A stretch of DNA of 64,000 nucleotides from Actinomycetes bacterium (GTDB taxonomy: Bacteria > Planctomycetota > Phycisphaerae > JAACET01), in contig JAUXAG010000005.1 of assembly GCA_030614915.1 (NCBI GenBank), positions 1-64,000 of the forward strand, read 5' to 3'. Shown piece after piece: positions 38,570 to 47,353 of this stretch (positions within the stretch are counted from its first letter, which is position 1; each line of letters begins with the position of its first letter). The position numbers were made by a program, and so were the translations under genes. The notes beneath the pieces are model-generated. The model did no database searches. It was not told the origin of the DNA and was given only the letters and a program-made list of their open reading frames with translations.

Positions 38570-38997
38570 AGAAATACCTAAGATTAGGCTTGTTCGGGTT
38601 CTTGGTCTGGTTGATACCTTTTGTGGTGTCATTTTTTATATTTGGGTTGAAGACTTCGTCGCTGGCGTTGTTCGAATCAATCATGCCGGTGGTCGTGGTT
38701 ATTTGCACGGTGGTGTTTTCGGTCGTGTACCTCAGGAAGGTCAGAGCTGATTTTCTGAAAGAAGGGATTGTCGTCGGAATAGTATGGCTGGTGATTTGTC
38801 TTGTATTTGATCTTCTGCTTTTTATGGAAGGTCCAATGAAGATGACCTTTGCGGATTACATGATGGACATTGGGCTGGTGTATTTGACGATCCCGACAAT
38901 AACTGTTGGTTTTGGCTGGCTGCTTGGAAAAAGTTCCGAGCGGGCGGATCTGATTAAACCATTTGTGGCCTGCTGCCCACAGACTCATCCAAGTTAA
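38566..38997 (+). CDS. Small four-helix membrane protein
   Basis: A 143-residue integral membrane protein with four hydrophobic helices (about residues 7-27, 34-55, 66-88 and 97-118). I do not recognise its family with confidence. Its ATG overlaps the TGA of the lipoprotein hydrolase, so it is translationally coupled. The DNA is AT-richer than the genes before it. After the last helix it ends in a short Cys-containing tail. Confidence 0.68.
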   Translation: MKKYLRLGLFGFLVWLIPFVVSFFIFGLKTSSLALFESIMPVVVVICTVVFSVVYLRKVRADFLKEGIVVGIVWLVICLVFDLLLFMEGPMKMTFADYMMDIGLVYLTIPTITVGFGWLLGKSSERADLIKPFVACCPQTHPS

Positions 38998-39095
38998 ATA
39001 CGCGTACAGACCAATTGCAATAGGCCTGTCATCTGCCCCCCACTCCCTCACTGCCTCAACGCCGAGGGGAGAGGTCGCGGGCTCGGGTGTTCACT

Positions 39096-39314
39096 CTAAT
39101 CTTTGTTGCCCTCATCTGATACACATTCGAGCAAATCACCAGGACTGCAGTTCAGTGCTTTACATATGGCATCCAGAGTTGAGAACCGGAACGCCCTGGC
39201 TTTATTAGTCTTCAGGATTGATAGATTATTGACCGCTATCCCTGTAACCTCAGCCAGATCCTTCAACTTCATCCTTCGATCTAAAAGCACATAATCTAAG
39301 CGCACACGGATCAT
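39096..39314 (-). CDS. Small XRE/YozG-type HTH transcriptional regulator
   Basis: A 72-residue protein that is almost entirely one helix-turn-helix domain: VRLDYVLLDRRMKLKDLAEVTGIAVNNLSILKTNKARAFRFSTLDAICKALNCSPGDLLE. This matches the Cro/CI-type regulators of the YozG family, which usually pair with a DUF2975 membrane protein. Such a gene is present 12 bases upstream (39327-39800). It likely autoregulates the pair. Confidence 0.88.
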   Translation of the reverse strand: MIRVRLDYVLLDRRMKLKDLAEVTGIAVNNLSILKTNKARAFRFSTLDAICKALNCSPGDLLECVSDEGNKD

Positions 39315-39326
39315 TTCACACCTCTA

Positions 39327-39800
39327 CTAAACCGTCGTTCTTGATTCTTCTATCATCGGCATAACTAGACGCAACAGCCTTCCCAAGCCGATCAAAATCA
39401 CAAGCTTTGCTGTCATCAGCAACAAGCCTGCCGGAATTTCCCACGCTAACGGGGCGAAGGCATAAAAATATGGTAAAACAGACTGCAGCAGGACTAACGT
39501 GGCGTAGAGGTACATAACCTTATCCGCTCTGCGAAGAAACCATCCTGGCTTATATTCACGGTCGAATATGTAGGTTATAAGCTGCGCCAATCCTAGGGCA
39601 AAAACTCCCAGATACAGGTGACCGACAACAACCGAAGGCAGAATAAAATAGCTTATCATTCTCGCGTCTATATGCGTATTAATGACGGACCATACAACTA
39701 CAAAAACTCCTCCCCCCATAAGAACCCATCCAGCCACTCGCAGGACAGTACAATACGCACTAACTGACTTTTTGTTTTTTCCGAGACTCGAAGTGCTCAT
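39327..39800 (-). CDS. DUF2975-like small membrane protein
   Basis: A 157-residue protein with about four membrane helices and a long linker, partnered with the HTH gene as DUF2975/YoaS-type proteins are. The internal motif ALGLAQLITYIFDREYKPGWFLRRADKVMYLYA recurs as a divergent copy in the gene at 49937-50449 (AQ-x-I...D-x-[ED]-Y-x-P-x-W-x-L-R). The ATG at 39800 follows AAGGAGAATACT. The function is unknown, but the promoter at 39845-39872 may be under control of the HTH partner. Confidence 0.7.
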   Translation of the reverse strand: MSTSSLGKNKKSVSAYCTVLRVAGWVLMGGGVFVVVWSVINTHIDARMISYFILPSVVVGHLYLGVFALGLAQLITYIFDREYKPGWFLRRADKVMYLYATLVLLQSVLPYFYAFAPLAWEIPAGLLLMTAKLVILIGLGRLLRLVMPMIEESRTTV

Positions 39801-39844
39801 AGTATTCTCCTTGTTGACAGCCACCGTTCACTTTCCATACTAAT

Positions 39845-39872
39845 ACTATAGCGTTATTCGATAATAAGACAA
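39845..39872 (-). promoter_or_regulatory. Candidate promoter of the DUF2975-like/HTH pair
   Basis: On the minus strand, TTGTCT (39867-39872), a 16-base spacer and TATAGT (39845-39850) precede the start at 39800. Within the spacer, TTATCGAATAA is a near palindrome in AT-rich DNA and could be an operator for the HTH partner. Confidence 0.45.
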
Positions 39873-40091
39873 TGATAAATAATAAATTTTTCATGAAAGT
39901 CATACACAGTCGGCCCCCAGCACGTAAGTAACCTAAATGTCGGGACTTGCGCTAGAACCAGCTATACTACGACCACCTCCCCGCTTTTTTGGCCATGGCT
40001 GCACATGATCCCATCTGCCCTCCGTGGCTCAAGGGCGAGCGGAGAGGGGTGAGATGGCCTTTGCCTGCGGAACTGATTTGGAAAATATGGG

Positions 40092-40964
40092 TCAGGCTTC
40101 TTCTTCGGCGCGGTTGCGGAAGAGCTTGTGGCTAAGCAGCAATCCGAGCATGGCCCCGAGAACGCCGGGGCCAAGAAAATCTACGGGCAAAAAATTACCC
40201 AGCGGATTGTTGGGCAAAGGTTCGCCGGCTTCTGAGCTGAAGCAGGCCAAGGCCAGGTAGGCGAAGAAGCCGAGAAGGGGCAGAGCAATCCAGCAGAAAA
40301 GAGAGCGCGAGGGTCGAAAGGCCTGGTGAGCGGCCAAGGTCGACAGGAAACCGGCAGCGAAGGCGGCAAAGATGATTTGGCTGCGTTCCGAGGCGTAAAC
40401 TGTGTAGACTTCGACGCCGGCGAGGGCCGTTTTGGCGGTGGTGGCTACCAGGAAGGCCGCTACGAAGGCGACGACCAGGGCTAATCCCAGGGCCTGCAAA
40501 GCGGTGGCCAGCGAGAATTGACGCTGCTGATGGTGGCCTGCATGTTCTGCCGGAGCCAGATGAGCCAGGATGATTTTGCCCAGCCGGTGGACGCCATAGA
40601 ATAGAATAATCAGGAGTAAGGTCTCGACGGCAAAGGTCAGATAAGAAGCCTGAGCCCCATAAGCCCAGTGGGCGCGGACGGCTTTTCCGCTGCGAACGCT
40701 CAGTACGCACAGGCCGGCGGCAAAGACCAGCACGGGCAGATCGGGCAGCCGCCGCCGGCAAATCAGGGCCGTCAGCACGGTCGAGACCAGGGCGACGACC
40801 GCCAGCAGCAGCCAGGAGAGGGGCAGGTTTTGGTCGTAAATGAAACTGACCGGGTCGTTGAACACGTTGGGCCGAGCCGCGGGCCAAACGAGCAAATAGA
40901 CCAAAGCGACGCTAATGGCGACGACGGGGAATAAACGCACTCTGGTTCGCAGGTCACCGAGCAT
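40092..40964 (-). CDS. Polytopic membrane protein of unknown function
   Basis: A 290-residue protein with about eight hydrophobic segments, from LFPVVAISVALVYLLVWPAA at the N-terminus to LGPGVLGAMLGLLLSHKLF at the end. Hydrophilic residues are concentrated in a short His/Gln loop (EHAGHHQQRQ). I recognise no transporter signature. The start at 40964 is preferred over a TTG six codons upstream. It lies downstream of PIG-L by 90 bases but on the same strand. Confidence 0.65.
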   Translation of the reverse strand: MLGDLRTRVRLFPVVAISVALVYLLVWPAARPNVFNDPVSFIYDQNLPLSWLLLAVVALVSTVLTALICRRRLPDLPVLVFAAGLCVLSVRSGKAVRAHWAYGAQASYLTFAVETLLLIILFYGVHRLGKIILAHLAPAEHAGHHQQRQFSLATALQALGLALVVAFVAAFLVATTAKTALAGVEVYTVYASERSQIIFAAFAAGFLSTLAAHQAFRPSRSLFCWIALPLLGFFAYLALACFSSEAGEPLPNNPLGNFLPVDFLGPGVLGAMLGLLLSHKLFRNRAEEEA

Positions 40965-41053
40965 ATTAGGTTTGTCTCCCAAGCGAGACTATCGAGAAGA
41001 GCACGCGGGGCAATTATAGCGAAGTCCGGTTAAAAGGCCAAGACCTGTCCGGG

Positions 41054-41755
41054 CTAGGGGAGTAGTCTTTCGGTTCTGAGTCTTCCCCAGGAGTTTAGTT
41101 TTCTGAAGGCCTCTGCGTAAGTGACGCCGCATTGGAGGCCACGGAATTTGGCTACGGTTTCCAGCATGCTAATAGGTTCGAATTTGTGATGCCCTTCGAG
41201 CCACTGGAATTGGCTCCGGTGGCAGAGGAACATTCTCTTCTTGGTTTCTATGTAGTCGGTGATGTCTACGTAATCGGTAGGCTCGAAGCCCACGCCGGCC
41301 ACGGTGTCCATGTAAAACACGGGGGTTATGTCTTCGTGGGCGGGAAGACTGGTTTTGTAAAGGGGCACGGTTGCAGAGAAGGAAGCATCGAAGACCAGTT
41401 GACTGGTGATGACGTGGTCAGCCATGTAATCATTGGGGCTGTGCGTGAAGATCACGTCGGGCTTGGCCTGGCGGATGATATCCACGGTTTTGATGCGCAT
41501 TTGCTCGGTGGGATAGAGGTCGAGGTCGCCGGCTATGGGTCCGAGGACTTCGGCGGCTATTAGCTTGGCGGCGGCTTTGGCTTCATTGCCCCGAGTTTGG
41601 GCCAACTCTTCGGGGGTGATATTGGTGCCGCCCTTATTACCGCTGCACAGATGGGCCATTATTACCTCGTGGCTGTTGTCTGCGTACTTGGCCAGAGTGC
41701 CCCCACAGTATAATTCTAGATCATCGGGATGTGCCCCTACTGCCAATACGCGCAT
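41054..41755 (-). CDS. PIG-L/LmbE-family N-deacetylase
   Basis: A 233-residue zinc-dependent deacetylase. The N-terminal metal motif AVGAHPDDLELYCGGTLAKYA (His8, Asp10-Asp11 region) and the third ligand in FTHSPNDYMADHVIT are those of the PIG-L family, which removes acetyl from N-acetylglucosamine conjugates, as in bacillithiol or mycothiol synthesis. Thiol cofactor synthesis cannot be inferred without the partner genes. It is 30 bases downstream of lysA. Confidence 0.9.
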   Translation of the reverse strand: MRVLAVGAHPDDLELYCGGTLAKYADNSHEVIMAHLCSGNKGGTNITPEELAQTRGNEAKAAAKLIAAEVLGPIAGDLDLYPTEQMRIKTVDIIRQAKPDVIFTHSPNDYMADHVITSQLVFDASFSATVPLYKTSLPAHEDITPVFYMDTVAGVGFEPTDYVDITDYIETKKRMFLCHRSQFQWLEGHHKFEPISMLETVAKFRGLQCGVTYAEAFRKLNSWGRLRTERLLP

Positions 41756-41785
41756 TTTGTTTTGCTCCTTAATTTTAATAGGCTT

Positions 41786-43060
41786 TTACTCCAGAGCGGT
41801 TAGGTCGTCATAGGTTTCCCGTCGGCGAATGGTCTTGTGCTCAGCCCCGTCGACCAGCACCTCCGGTGCCCGGGGGCGAGAATTGTATTGGCTGGCCATG
41901 GTGGCGCAATAAGCACCGGCGGTGAAGATGGCTAACAAGTCGCCTCGCTGGACCGGCGGCAGCAATCGATCCTTAGCAAAGAAGTCGGTGGGCTCGCATA
42001 TGCCACCGACCACGTCGACCTTTAGCAAGCCGTCGATGGCCGGTTCGGCGGTTCGGGCGGGTGGCACAAAGCCCTGGGCCGGCTGGACGGGCCAGATAAA
42101 GTGAAAGGCATCGTACAAACTCGGGCGGATCAGGTCGTTCATAGCGGCGTCGACGATGACGAAGCGCTTCGGTCCGGATTCCTTGACGTAGACTACGCGG
42201 GTAAGCAGCAGGCCGGCGTTGGCGGAGATGAATTTGCCGGGCTCGATAGCGATGCACAGGTCCTTGTCGCGGAGCATGTCCACTATGGCGTCGGCGTAGG
42301 CTGGAGCAAGCGGTACGGTGTCGGTTTGGTAGTCGGCTCCGAATCCGCCGCCCAGGTCGAGCCATTCGATTTTGTGACCGCGGGCCCGGAGGGTATCGAC
42401 GAGGTCGAGCATCTTGGTCAGGGCTTCGACGAAGGGGTCGATGGCGGTGATCTGGGAGCCGAGGTGCATGTGCAGGCCGACCAGATTCAGACCGGGCAAA
42501 TCAGAGTATTTCTCGAAAAAGGCGGTGACCTCTTCGAGGTTCACACCGAACTTGGTAAGCTTTTTGCCGGTGGTGATGTAGCGGTGTGTCTTGGGATCCA
42601 CGTCGGGATTTACGCGCAGGATGGCGTTAGCCTTTTTACCGGCAGCAACGGCCAATCGGGAGATGTTTTGGGCTTCGGGAGCGGATTCCAAGGCGAAAAA
42701 GCATATGCCGGCTTGCAGGGCTTGGGAGATTTCCTGGTCGGTCTTGCCCACTCCGGCGAAGACGACTTTGGCAGGGTCGCCGCCAGCTCGGATGACGCGG
42801 GCCAGCTCGCCTCCGGAAACTATGTCGAAGCCTGCCCCGGCCCGGTCCAGGAGGTTGAGGATGTGAATGTTCGAGTTGGCCTTTACCGAGTAGCAGATCA
42901 GCGGGTCGAGCGGGGCAAAGGCCTTGGCCAACTGCTGATAGTGGTGCAGGAAAGTGGCCGAGCTGTACACGTAAGTCGGGGTGCCGAGCGAAGAGGCTAT
43001 CTCAGTAAGAGGAACCTGCTCACAATACAACTGTCCGGATTGGTAGTCAAAATAATCCAT
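41786..43060 (-). CDS. lysA: Diaminopimelate decarboxylase
   Basis: A 424-residue fold-III PLP enzyme that makes lysine from meso-diaminopimelate. The PLP lysine motif ICYSVKANSN is about residue 57; GLHMHLGSQ, LDLGGGFG and EPGKFISANAGLLLTRV follow, with DAAMNDLIRPSLYDAFH, GGICEPTDFFA and AGAYCATMASQYNSRPR at the C-terminus, all characteristic. The ATG at 43060 is used; a GTG two codons upstream is equally possible. It heads a minus-strand set with the PIG-L gene. Confidence 0.95.
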   Translation of the reverse strand: MDYFDYQSGQLYCEQVPLTEIASSLGTPTYVYSSATFLHHYQQLAKAFAPLDPLICYSVKANSNIHILNLLDRAGAGFDIVSGGELARVIRAGGDPAKVVFAGVGKTDQEISQALQAGICFFALESAPEAQNISRLAVAAGKKANAILRVNPDVDPKTHRYITTGKKLTKFGVNLEEVTAFFEKYSDLPGLNLVGLHMHLGSQITAIDPFVEALTKMLDLVDTLRARGHKIEWLDLGGGFGADYQTDTVPLAPAYADAIVDMLRDKDLCIAIEPGKFISANAGLLLTRVVYVKESGPKRFVIVDAAMNDLIRPSLYDAFHFIWPVQPAQGFVPPARTAEPAIDGLLKVDVVGGICEPTDFFAKDRLLPPVQRGDLLAIFTAGAYCATMASQYNSRPRAPEVLVDGAEHKTIRRRETYDDLTALE

Positions 43061-43127
43061 GGCCACAAGGTAGTGGCAGGGCTGGGGACAGTCAAGGCTT
43101 TGCTCTGAAGCCTACGCTGATGCGGGG

Positions 43128-44555
43128 TTATGTTTCCACCAGTGGTCCTTCGGCTATAACGGTGGGTTGAACTGGCTCGGGCTCGATGACCCGCATGTGT
43201 TTCCATTTGCCGCCGCGATAGCGGAGGTAGAAGCCGACAGCCAGAGCAGCAATGTAAGCCATGATAAAGGCAAAGGCGGTTCTTACACCGGCTCCGAAAT
43301 AGGTAATGCTCAGGTAGACGGGTAGGACCATAACCGACCAGGAGACCACTGCGGTAAAAACGAGGATGAAGAGGGTGTCGCCAGCGCCTTTGAGGGCGGC
43401 TGAATAGATGATGACCGCCCCGTCGACAAGGCTGTAACAGGCTACGAAGATCAGCAGGGCTCTGCCCAGTTCGAGCATGCGGGCAGGGTCGTTGTTACCG
43501 TGGCGGGAATGGAAGACCCCGAGAAGGGTTTCGGGGAACAGGACAAAGACCGCGGCGATCAGGCCCATGTAAACCGTGACCATCCGCAGGGCGGCGCTGG
43601 TGGAACGCTGGGCAAGGTCGGGGCGGTTGCGTCCGAGGAACTGGCCCACCAGTGTGGACGTGGCAATGCCAAAGCCGATTATGGGCATAAAAGCCAGATG
43701 ATTGATGGTAAAGACGGCGGTGGTGGTGGCTAACTCGGTGGAGCCTTTTCTGCCAACGAGAAAAACGAAAAAGGTGAAGGCGCTAACGTCTACGAAAAAG
43801 TGCAGGCCGCTGGGAATACCGTAACGGAGCAGCCTTCGAAAAAGGTCCTTGTCCAGGCCGACGCGGGAGGCGGTGTGGAAGTGGTGTCTGTTGGCGGGGC
43901 TGAAAAACAAGATGGACAGGATCAGGACACTGAGTGCTTGAGAGATGACTGTGGCCCAGCCGGCTCCGACCAGTCCCCAGGCGGGAAAGCCGAACTTGCC
44001 GAAAATCCAGCAGTAATTTAGAACGACATTGACAGTGTTTACGACAAAGCTCACGGCCATGATCGTGTACATTTTACCCCGCCCGGTGTAAAAGCCGCTC
44101 AGGGCTGCCTGCAGGACGACGAATCCGCCGCCGAGGACGAGGATTCGAAAGTACTTTACTTCCAGGATGCGTATAGCGGGGGCATGGCCAGCGAAATTCA
44201 TGATGGGCTGCGCCAGGGGATAGAGGGTCCACATGAGGACCATGGCGAGCAGGCCGAAGTAGATTCCCTGCCAGACGGCTGGGCCGATGCGGTGCTCTCG
44301 TCCGGATCCGCAATATTGAGCTACAAAGGTGCTGACGTAAGCGGCGGTGCCGAGAAAGAAGGCCAAGATTGTGAAACTGGCGATGCCGGCGGGGAGGCTG
44401 GCGGCCAAGGAGTCCTGGGAGTACCAGGCGACGAACATGCGGTCGGCGAAGTGCATGATGGAAACGCTGGAGGTGCTGAGGATCATGGGCCAAGCCAGGC
44501 GGAGCACGTGGCGATATCCGCCGTCCAGCTGGTTATTGTTCAAGTTCTCAGACAT
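43128..44555 (-). CDS. MATE-family multidrug/metabolite exporter
   Basis: A 475-residue transporter with twelve hydrophobic helices and the MATE halves repeated. The N-terminal half begins HVLRLAWPMILSTSSVSIMHFADRMFVAWYS and the second carries GFGIATSTLVGQFLGRNRPDLA, typical of the family. MATE proteins export drugs or metabolites in exchange for sodium or protons; with the likely sodium economy of this organism a sodium antiporter is possible. The extreme C-terminus is a charged Glu/Pro tail. Confidence 0.92.
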   Translation of the reverse strand: MSENLNNNQLDGGYRHVLRLAWPMILSTSSVSIMHFADRMFVAWYSQDSLAASLPAGIASFTILAFFLGTAAYVSTFVAQYCGSGREHRIGPAVWQGIYFGLLAMVLMWTLYPLAQPIMNFAGHAPAIRILEVKYFRILVLGGGFVVLQAALSGFYTGRGKMYTIMAVSFVVNTVNVVLNYCWIFGKFGFPAWGLVGAGWATVISQALSVLILSILFFSPANRHHFHTASRVGLDKDLFRRLLRYGIPSGLHFFVDVSAFTFFVFLVGRKGSTELATTTAVFTINHLAFMPIIGFGIATSTLVGQFLGRNRPDLAQRSTSAALRMVTVYMGLIAAVFVLFPETLLGVFHSRHGNNDPARMLELGRALLIFVACYSLVDGAVIIYSAALKGAGDTLFILVFTAVVSWSVMVLPVYLSITYFGAGVRTAFAFIMAYIAALAVGFYLRYRGGKWKHMRVIEPEPVQPTVIAEGPLVET

Positions 44556-44609
44556 GCGTTAAGTAAGACTATTCCTTGTAAGATCGGGGGGAACTACTGC
44601 AGCGATTGA

Positions 44610-45413
44610 TCAGAAAACAGCGGCAATTATTCTGGGGACGAAGAGGACGATAAGGTTATAAGTAATGTGAGCACCGACGGTAATGCCGAATCCACGCAGT
44701 ACGTACAAACCGGTGAAATAGACGCCACCCAGGAAGTAGAACCCAAAACGGGGCCAATCGAAGGGCACCGGCTCAGGTCCAAAGTAAAAATGGTAGGCCC
44801 CGAACAGCAAGGCCGAGGCGATGGCAGCGAACAGCAAGGCGTAATCTTTGGAAAGATCGCCGAGCCTGGTTAGCAGCAGGGCAATGATGGAGATCAGGGC
44901 CAGGCGGAAGAGGAGCTCTTCGTAGATACCGGCGCCAATCATCAGCACGGCCATACCAGCTGCGGAGTTCAGTTCGCTCGGATCGGCAGACATCAATACC
45001 CCGGCGGCCGCTGGTGGGGATGATCCGGTTACAACAAGGTTGCATAATACCCACACTGGCCAGGCGAACAGAAAACTCTCTACGGCCATGCCAAAGATGG
45101 TTCTGGCCCGGACCTGCCAGGGATAAGCCTTGGCCCAATGCCAGATCAACAAAACTATGACCACCACCAGACCGGGTAAATAAAGACCCCCATAACCAAA
45201 AAGGCTCAAGAGTCCCCTGAGCATGGCTAGGGCGGCGTTAACCTGTGTATCGCCAGCGGGGGAATGGCTGGCAAATACCAGAATGCCAATCTGGTGGAGC
45301 ACGAGGATGGGCAGGAGGAATACCAGGCAGTTCAAGGGCCTGGTGGTGGCGGTGATGTAGCTGACGTGCTCGGGCCAGGGGGGCTGCGGTTTGGCTTTGG
45401 GTGGAACGGGCAT
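44610..45413 (-). CDS. CPBP-family intramembrane glutamic protease
   Basis: A 267-residue membrane protein of the CAAX-protease and bacteriocin-processing (CPBP) family. Motif 1 is IGAGIYEELLFRLALIS (EExxxR), motif 2 LLFGAYHFYFG (FxxxH) and motif 3 VGAHITYNL (HxxxN/D), in the right order among about seven helices. Substrate unknown. The ATG at 45413 is preferred, since the upstream in-frame start is a TTG. Confidence 0.88.
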   Translation of the reverse strand: MPVPPKAKPQPPWPEHVSYITATTRPLNCLVFLLPILVLHQIGILVFASHSPAGDTQVNAALAMLRGLLSLFGYGGLYLPGLVVVIVLLIWHWAKAYPWQVRARTIFGMAVESFLFAWPVWVLCNLVVTGSSPPAAAGVLMSADPSELNSAAGMAVLMIGAGIYEELLFRLALISIIALLLTRLGDLSKDYALLFAAIASALLFGAYHFYFGPEPVPFDWPRFGFYFLGGVYFTGLYVLRGFGITVGAHITYNLIVLFVPRIIAAVF

Positions 45414-45629
45414 ATGGGCCTTTTTCCAAGAGCTTGGCAAGAGTTCTGCCAATGTGCACTACCGGCCAGACAATCTACCAGAACAGGTGGGAAGGAACTT
45501 ACAAAAAAATCGAATCAAGCGTAAAATGATGCTTGTCTCGGGCCAAGGTCCTTGCAGGCCTCGGTTGCTGGTCCGGCCGGAGCTTATGAACAGGATATCG
45601 GAGAATCTGGTTTTATGGAGCGAAAAGCC

Positions 45630-46370
45630 ATGAAAAAGAATACTTGCCTTGCGGTTTCGGGGCTAACCTTGTTTCTTTTTGCCGGGCGAGCCTGGGCCGA
45701 GCAGGGCCAGTCCCCAACGCTGCTGCAGTTGTATGTCATCGATGGGGGGTGGATCGTCTGGTTCATCCTGGTGCCCTTGAGTCTGATTACCATCGGGCTG
45801 GCGGTGGGGTATGTGTTGACGATTCGCTCTTCAGTGCTGCTTCCGGAAATGGAGCAGAGTCAGTTGGCTACTCTTTTGGCGGCAGGGCAGGATAAACAGG
45901 CCCTGGAGTTTCTGGCGGAGAAGGAGAGCTTTCTAGCGGGGGTGGTGACTGCTGGGCTCAAACATGCTGGGGCGGGCAGAGCCGCGGCGATCGGGGCGGC
46001 CGAGGAAGTTGCCGAGCAGCGCACGGTAGGACTCTTTCGCAAGGTGGAGATATTGAGCATCATCGGCAATATTGCCCCGATGATCGGGCTGTTCGGTACG
46101 GTTTACGGGATGATCATGTCGTTTCAGCAAATGGCGGCGGCGACGCTGACCCAAAGGCCGGTGGAAGTGGCGGCCGGTGGTATCCGCACGGCCTTGGTTA
46201 CCACCTTCTGGGGGTTGCTGGTGGGGATACCAGCTCTATGCGTGTATGCCTTGTTCCGCAGCAAGATAGAGGCTTTGGCCAGTAATGTTATGCTCAAGGC
46301 GGAGCAACTGCTCGAAGGTTACGAACAGGCCGCTGCCGGCAAGGCTGCTGCGGCCAAGGAGCAGGAGTAG
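45630..46370 (+). CDS. exbB: ExbB/TolQ/MotA-type proton channel protein
   Basis: A 246-residue protein that uses the ion gradient to energise the outer membrane together with ExbD. A signal peptide ends near GRAWAEQG; helix 1 (GGWIVWFILVPLSLITIGLAVGYVL) is followed by a cytoplasmic domain and helices 2-3. GNIAPMIGLFGTVYGMIMSFQQMA and GGIRTALVTTFWGLLVGIPALCVYALF are the TolQ/ExbB signatures. The ATG at 45630 follows GGAG by about ten bases. It begins a four-gene plus-strand operon. Confidence 0.92.
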   Translation: MKKNTCLAVSGLTLFLFAGRAWAEQGQSPTLLQLYVIDGGWIVWFILVPLSLITIGLAVGYVLTIRSSVLLPEMEQSQLATLLAAGQDKQALEFLAEKESFLAGVVTAGLKHAGAGRAAAIGAAEEVAEQRTVGLFRKVEILSIIGNIAPMIGLFGTVYGMIMSFQQMAAATLTQRPVEVAAGGIRTALVTTFWGLLVGIPALCVYALFRSKIEALASNVMLKAEQLLEGYEQAAAGKAAAAKEQE

Positions 46371-46375
46371 CGGCT

Positions 46376-46816
46376 ATGGGCAAACGACTGCGACCAGCCA
46401 GAGGCTCAGGGCTGAACATAAATCTCACCCCGATGATCGACGTGGTTTTTCTGCTGCTGATTTTCTTTGTGCTGATCGCCCAGTCCAGCCGGTGGCGGTG
46501 GGCCCAGGTGGAACTGCCCGAGCCCGAGCCCAGCGCGGCCAAGTACGTTTACAGCAGTGACGTGCTGACCATCACCGTGATTTGCAACCAGCAGGGTAAG
46601 CTGCTGGCCTACCAGGTCCAAGGGCAGATGATCAGCCCCGAGCAGGTGGGGATACTTACTCAGAAGCTACAGGATCGCAAGGAGGCCAACCCGCAGGTGG
46701 AGGTGAATCTACGTGCTGACCGCAGGGCTGACGGGCAGGTTGTGGAAGCGTTGATGGCAGCTTGTGCGCAGGTGGGGATTTCTCACGTGAATCTGGTGGC
46801 GGCTATGGAACAGTAG
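46376..46816 (+). CDS. exbD: ExbD/TolR-type protein (first copy)
   Basis: A 146-residue protein with a short cytoplasmic N-terminus, one membrane helix containing the conserved Asp (INLTPMIDVVFLLLIFFVLIA, Asp near 22) and a periplasmic domain with LRADRRADGQVVEALMAACAQVGISHVNLVA. It starts five bases after exbB and forms the energising complex with it. Confidence 0.92.
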   Translation: MGKRLRPARGSGLNINLTPMIDVVFLLLIFFVLIAQSSRWRWAQVELPEPEPSAAKYVYSSDVLTITVICNQQGKLLAYQVQGQMISPEQVGILTQKLQDRKEANPQVEVNLRADRRADGQVVEALMAACAQVGISHVNLVAAMEQ

Positions 46817-47353
46817 GTGGCTTTGGAGTTTATGTTTAGCAAGCGATACATCCAGAAGCCGCATCCGGCACAGATCGCTTACGGCCGAACGTTCAGCAAA
46901 GCGCTGCGGAAGGCTCGCCCAGGGCGAAAGTCGCTGCTGGGGGTGTCGCTGACGGGCATGATCGACGTGGTCTTCAATCTGCTGATATTTTTCGTGGTGA
47001 TTACCACGGCCCCACAGCGGGAAGGATTTTTGGCGGGCGAGCTGCCGTCGGCATCTCCACTGCAGGGGGGTATGGAGGTGCCGGCCCTTCCGATCATGAT
47101 TAGCGTTTATGCGGGAAACAGCTTCGACGACTGCCAGGTGGAGATGGGCGGCTTCGAGCATGGTCCGGAGAGTTTTAGAGAATTGTACGGGGTCCTGGCG
47201 GGTATGCACGCAGACGGCGGCGGGCTCTACGAGGTGGACAATCCGGTGGTGCTGAACCTGGGCGCGGGTGTGAGCGTGGACCAGATGGTCAAGACCTATA
47301 ACGCGGTGGTGCTGGCCGGGTTTAATAATATCCAGTTCGTACGGAGCAGATAA
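46817..47353 (+). CDS. ExbD/TolR-type protein (second, divergent copy)
   Basis: A 178-residue second ExbD-like protein. The membrane helix again carries an acidic residue (VSLTGMIDVVFNLLIFFVVITT), but the periplasmic domain is longer and unlike the first. It begins with GTG at 46817, directly after the stop of the first exbD. Two ExbD proteins per ExbB are common in planctomycete-like TonB systems. No TonB gene is adjacent; instead a large TPR protein follows at once. Confidence 0.85.
   Translation: MALEFMFSKRYIQKPHPAQIAYGRTFSKALRKARPGRKSLLGVSLTGMIDVVFNLLIFFVVITTAPQREGFLAGELPSASPLQGGMEVPALPIMISVYAGNSFDDCQVEMGGFEHGPESFRELYGVLAGMHADGGGLYEVDNPVVLNLGAGVSVDQMVKTYNAVVLAGFNNIQFVRSR

Noticed and set aside
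40011-40055. Imperfect GC-rich hairpin considered as a rho-independent terminator
   Set aside because: The stem has several mismatches and no T-run on either strand, so it was not annotated.
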